This document shows, in pieces, positions 60,478-64,000 of a stretch of DNA of 64,000 bases. Position 1 is the first letter of the stretch; each line of letters starts with the position of its first letter. Both the position numbers and the translations under genes were made by a program. The notes below the pieces were generated by a model that was not told the origin of the DNA, did not search any database, and saw nothing but the letters and a program-made list of their open reading frames with translations. Source of the DNA: Amphirosellinia nigrospora (taxonomy: Eukaryota > Ascomycota > Sordariomycetes > Xylariales > Xylariaceae); the NCBI GenBank assembly GCA_004123355.1, contig SCHM01000003.1, positions 7,831,058 to 7,895,057 on the forward strand, in the 5' to 3' direction.

Positions 60478-62746
60478 TTATGATGAGGTAGTCTCCCAAT
60501 CCGATTCGTCCGCCTTGGCCACGCCCATGCGTTGGCCCAATGTGACCCATTCAGCACAGTATACCAAGAGTCTGAAGGCTTTGGGATCAGCCGTCTCGCC
60601 CCAGCCGGTCTCCATAGCGTCTTTGACAGCTTCCCAGTCGACGAAGCCGAGCGCCTCCACCGCCTCTTGAGTCAATATCACCTTGAACTTGCGATGTAGC
60701 GGTCCCTCCTTGGCCCATCGGGTCGGGGCTAGGAAGGGATGCTTCTTCCGGTTGTAAAGTTCGTCGGTGATATAAGGGCGCACTGCCTGGCGCAAGATCC
60801 ACTTCTCATTGAGCGACAATAAGGCGGTGCCGGACTTGGTCCAGATGGGTCCTAATTTACCGCCGTCGGTTGGCGTGTCGGCCGTAGCGGAGCTTGACGC
60901 TGGGTGGTAGACGGTTGATGTACTCGGTGAGGTGATGGTCCAGAAACGGTGTACGTGCTTCGACGCTGTGTGCCATCTCGGTACGGTCACCCAGACATGA
61001 CAATAGGATGTTGCTTAACGCGTTCTTGTTCCACATGTACATGGCTGTGTGTAATGGGTGCCACCGTGATCGCATCTTAGCCTGGACGTCGCTGGCGTAC
61101 GAATTCAGCACGGTTTTGCGCAAGTCGTCGCTCTGTCGACTTCGTAACCAAGGAGAAAAGAGAATGGCTGACGGGTGCCATGCCAGAAGATTATCGCTCA
61201 TGGCCGTGGCTCCCGCCCCCGCGATCGAGGTAGGGGCTATCCGGCCGTCGTCGTAGGCCGTTGCGCCAAGATTTTCCCACATACGGTTCATTTCCTTCTG
61301 CGCCGACCCGAACATGTCGCTTCGAAGCTCATTATTCTGAGACAATTGCGACTCGGGCTGGGCGTGGTCAGTTTCGCGAAGAAACTCGCCAGGGAAATAG
61401 GGATAACCGGCGAAATGCTCATCAGCGCCTTCCCGGTGAGAACAACCTTGACACCGTGTTCCTGGGGGAGATTCGAAAGCCCAAACTTGGCCACAAAGTT
61501 GAGGTCTTGGTGGTGATGCTCGCAGTGGAATACGGCGTCCTGGAAGTCCGCTGCCATAGTATCCTCCGTGATAGTTTTCTTGATAGTCTTGACACCAAGC
61601 CACTCGGCAGTTCGTTCAGCAATTTCTTGTGCCGGTTAGTCTATGTGTCGCCGCTAGTAGGACATGAGCCGCGAGGACTTACTTGATTCATCATAGCCAG
61701 ATGACTCGGGAAAGGCCACACTGAAGCAGGTGACACGAGTAGCCTGTTCATTTCCTATCTTGACTTTATCCTTCCGCGCAAGCTCCGTCACTATACCCGC
61801 AATGGCGGAAGAGTCGATGCCTCCAGATAGATAGATGCCGACTGGGACATCGGCACGCAGGCGGAGACGGACCGATTCGACTAATCTTTCACGGACACCA
61901 ACAACCATTTCGTCAATGGTACGCGTGTCGACTTTTCTCTATAGTAGAGACAGTTTCAATCAGTATTATCCGTTGCAGAAGCGTGTCGATAGACCAACCT
62001 TGTCTTCGTACTCGGCGTCCCAGTACTTGATATCCTTCACACCACCCTGCTCTGTGATCTCGAGATAATGTCCTGGCAATACCTTCTTTACGCCTCTAAA
62101 CAATGTCCGGTCATCAAACATCCATCCTGCCTCAGCAATGGCACTCACATCCCAGCGCGGCTTCCATCCTAGGGGGAGGAACGCTTTAGCTTCGGAGGCG
62201 GCCAGCAGCTTGGACCCCACACGAGTATAAACGAGGGGTTTGATTCCGAAGCGATCGCGCGCGACGATGACACGTTGAGCTCCTTCACGGCCGTCATAGA
62301 TGACAAAGGCGAATTCACCTCGTAGATGAGTGAGGAACCGGGGGCGCCGTGGATCTTGTAGAGAGCCAAGACAAGCTCGCTATCACTATCGCTCTTGAAA
62401 ACGTAATTGTGAATGGTCTCGCATTCGGCGCGAAGGCGATCGTAGTCGTAGATCTCGCCGTTGACTACAGCATGAATCTGGTTGTCGTCGCTGTGTAGTG
62501 GCTGACGTCCGGCCGAAGACAAATCATTGATAGACAGTCGGCAGTGGGCTAGCCCAACCTTCCCGTCCTCACTGATCCATATCCCTGAGTCGTCCGGGCC
62601 ACGGTGAATTTATGAGGTCAACTGAGGCTTTGAGGTCTGCGGCAAGGCCCTGTGCTACGCCGTTGGTCCCCGTGGCAATGGCCATTATTGCTATGACCAT
62701 TGAGGTTGGACCCCGAAAGCGAAATGCAAGTAGAAAACCCGCACAT
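60478..62746 (-). CDS. Asparagine-synthetase-like glutamine amidotransferase, frame broken
   Basis: Class II amidotransferase of the AsnB family, about 690-700 residues, which transfers glutamine nitrogen to a carboxylate activated with ATP. The start MCGFSTCISL at 62746 places the nucleophile Cys at position 2. HRGPDDSGIW, VVNGEIYDYDRL and ARDRFGIKPLVY complete the glutaminase domain. The synthetase domain has the PP-loop YLSGGIDSSAIAG, then VVLTGEGADEHFAGYPYF and EARTPFLDHHL. Introns lie near 61940-62000 and 61640-61680. Frame breaks occur near 62650, 62605, 62330, 61460 and 60900. The one at 61460 is GGG for GGGG. The divergent N-terminus and Gly/Ala-to-Phe change after MCG suggest a secondary-metabolism paralogue, not the housekeeping enzyme. 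Next to an acid-releasing hydrolase it may amidate the PKS2 product. Confidence 0.87.
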
Positions 62747-64000
62747 TGTTCTGCAGCTATCGCGAAGTTATCACCAAAGAACCGATGTTATCTCAGATTG
62801 TTGCCCGAAGGAGAACCCGATGTCTCGTACAAACAAGATTACCTAGGTAGGTATTTACTTATTGCTCACTCAACTCTTAACTAACGACGTTGCCGCAATG
62901 TCAAAGCGACTCTAATCCGTCCGTGTCCAAGGTCCTAGGCAAGCCAAAGTGTCAAACTCATTATGCTAGATTCATTGACGCCAACTACTAGAAGAGTAAG
63001 ACCCCTGTCCGCTAACTCTCCATGGTACATGCATGTGGTTGTGAGACCTGATCGGCACGTGCGCCGCTAGACCGGACAGGGATCGAAGGAGAAGTTGATT
63101 TGGCACATTCCGCGCCATTTTTGTTTGATCCCGTCGCTCCACTAGTGTACCGAGCATGCTGCGAAGCTAGTAGGGATTACACGTGGCAACATGGCGCGCC
63201 ATGCAATGTAACCCTGCTGTACCTTTTACATGCCACATACTGTAGGTTTCCGTCGGTCCCGACGGTTTCATTCTGACAAATCAATGAACGAACGTCTTTG
63301 CCTCAGCCAACTGACTCGCTTGGCTGACGCTACAAATCAGGATCATTGTTCGAGACGACACAACAAGATTAAACTATACTAGAGTATTAGGAATGAGTTA
63401 GTTACGAATAATCGCCATGAGGATAAGGCTAGAGCTGCCTGAGAAAGAAAAGGGCTGGAGACTGTAACACCTAGGGTAGCTTCTCGGGGTATTAGGACTT
63501 TCGGTCAATAATTGACGCCATATTACCCCTCAATGTGGCATTATTATGAGATAAGCCTGCAGGTATAGGCGTACATGCAAACAGACTCCCGCTCGCATAT
63601 AAGCAGGGTCAATTAGCACACGGATTATCTAATAGTAAGGCCGTGATAAGGCCTAAGTCCTTTGTCCTGTGCGAGACTTGCTTAGGCCCACGAGAAGAGT
63701 TTGTAGATTCTATACTCCGTAGTTCTTCGCAATATTTTGGTATTCGAAGTTATCCTAAGGCTTGACATCCGCAACTGTATTTAGTCTTGTAGCCGAATTA
63801 GGAATCCAACCTCGTAGACGATAGACATTTAGCTTTTAGTCAAGAAGCACCTTTTGTTCCACGATAAGTAGTAGCAGAATAGAAATACTACGTATGAGTG
63901 CTTTAAAGCGATTTTATTGTCCACTTCTGTTACTGTATCACACTGCTATGGCTTTCACAGTCGAGGCTTGGAGTAAAACGTGTTAAGCGATGGAACGGAG
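62747..64000. other. Terminal intergenic region
   Basis: About 1.25 kb with no recognised gene or RNA on either strand. A short palindrome CCGTCGGTCCCGACGG is at about 63251-63266. The last 700 bases are AT-rich. Confidence 0.5.

Noticed and set aside
1-64000. RiPP precursor gene to pair with the UstYa-like oxidase
   Set aside because: I looked for a small ORF with a signal peptide and repeated cores separated by dibasic sites and saw none.
1-64000. CRISPR array, prophage or bacterial-type operons
   Set aside because: The window is fungal nuclear DNA with spliceosomal introns; no regularly spaced direct repeats were seen.

Overview
This is a stretch of a filamentous ascomycete (Pezizomycotina) chromosome. 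Genes carry short 50-80 bp GT..AG introns. The gene families are typical of secondary-metabolite regions: two iterative highly reducing polyketide synthases (HR-PKS), an NRPS, a P450, Zn2Cys6 regulators, an AflR-type regulator, an MFS exporter and a UstYa/DUF3328 oxidase. Two nuclear-type tRNAs are present. Gene-poor stretches hold decayed repeats with transition-type differences, consistent with RIP. I cannot name the species.

Layout. 1-1.9 kb: 3' part of a multicopper oxidase, cut by the window edge. 1.9-6 kb: gene-free, with a MITE-like element and repeat relics. 6-37 kb (region A): Zn2Cys6 regulator (-), aldo/keto reductase (+), methylating HR-PKS KS-AT-DH-MT-ER-KR-ACP (-), P450 (+) sharing an intergenic promoter region with the PKS, two-module NRPS A-PCP-C-A-PCP-C (+), AflR-type regulator (-), MFS transporter (-) and rhodopsin-like SAT4-family membrane protein (+). 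37-46.5 kb: sparse, with a weak hypothetical gene, tRNA-His and tRNA-Gly plus a tRNA relic, a glutathione transferase, a DUF3433 relic and a 145 bp inverted repeat. 46.6-62.7 kb (region B): UstYa-like gene (+), second HR-PKS KS-AT-DH-(MT-like remnant)-degenerate ER-KR-ACP (-), FSH1/LovG-type serine hydrolase (+), MDR oxidoreductase (+) and asparagine-synthetase-like amidotransferase (-). 62.7-64 kb: nothing recognised.

How the genes may work together (inference). In region A, the HR-PKS could supply an acyl chain to the two-module NRPS, with the P450 and AKR tailoring, two local regulators and one exporter. In region B, the PKS ER lacks its glycine-rich cofactor loop, so a separate reductase such as the neighbouring MDR protein may be needed. 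The hydrolase could release the chain as a free acid and the AsnB-like enzyme could amidate it, giving an amide-capped reduced polyketide.

An important caveat: nearly every long gene has apparent frame breaks. Those I checked closely are mostly repaired by adding one or two bases to a short homopolymer run. This looks more like homopolymer under-calling in the assembly than widespread gene death, so I annotate these loci as genes with broken frames. Exon limits near the breaks are approximate.
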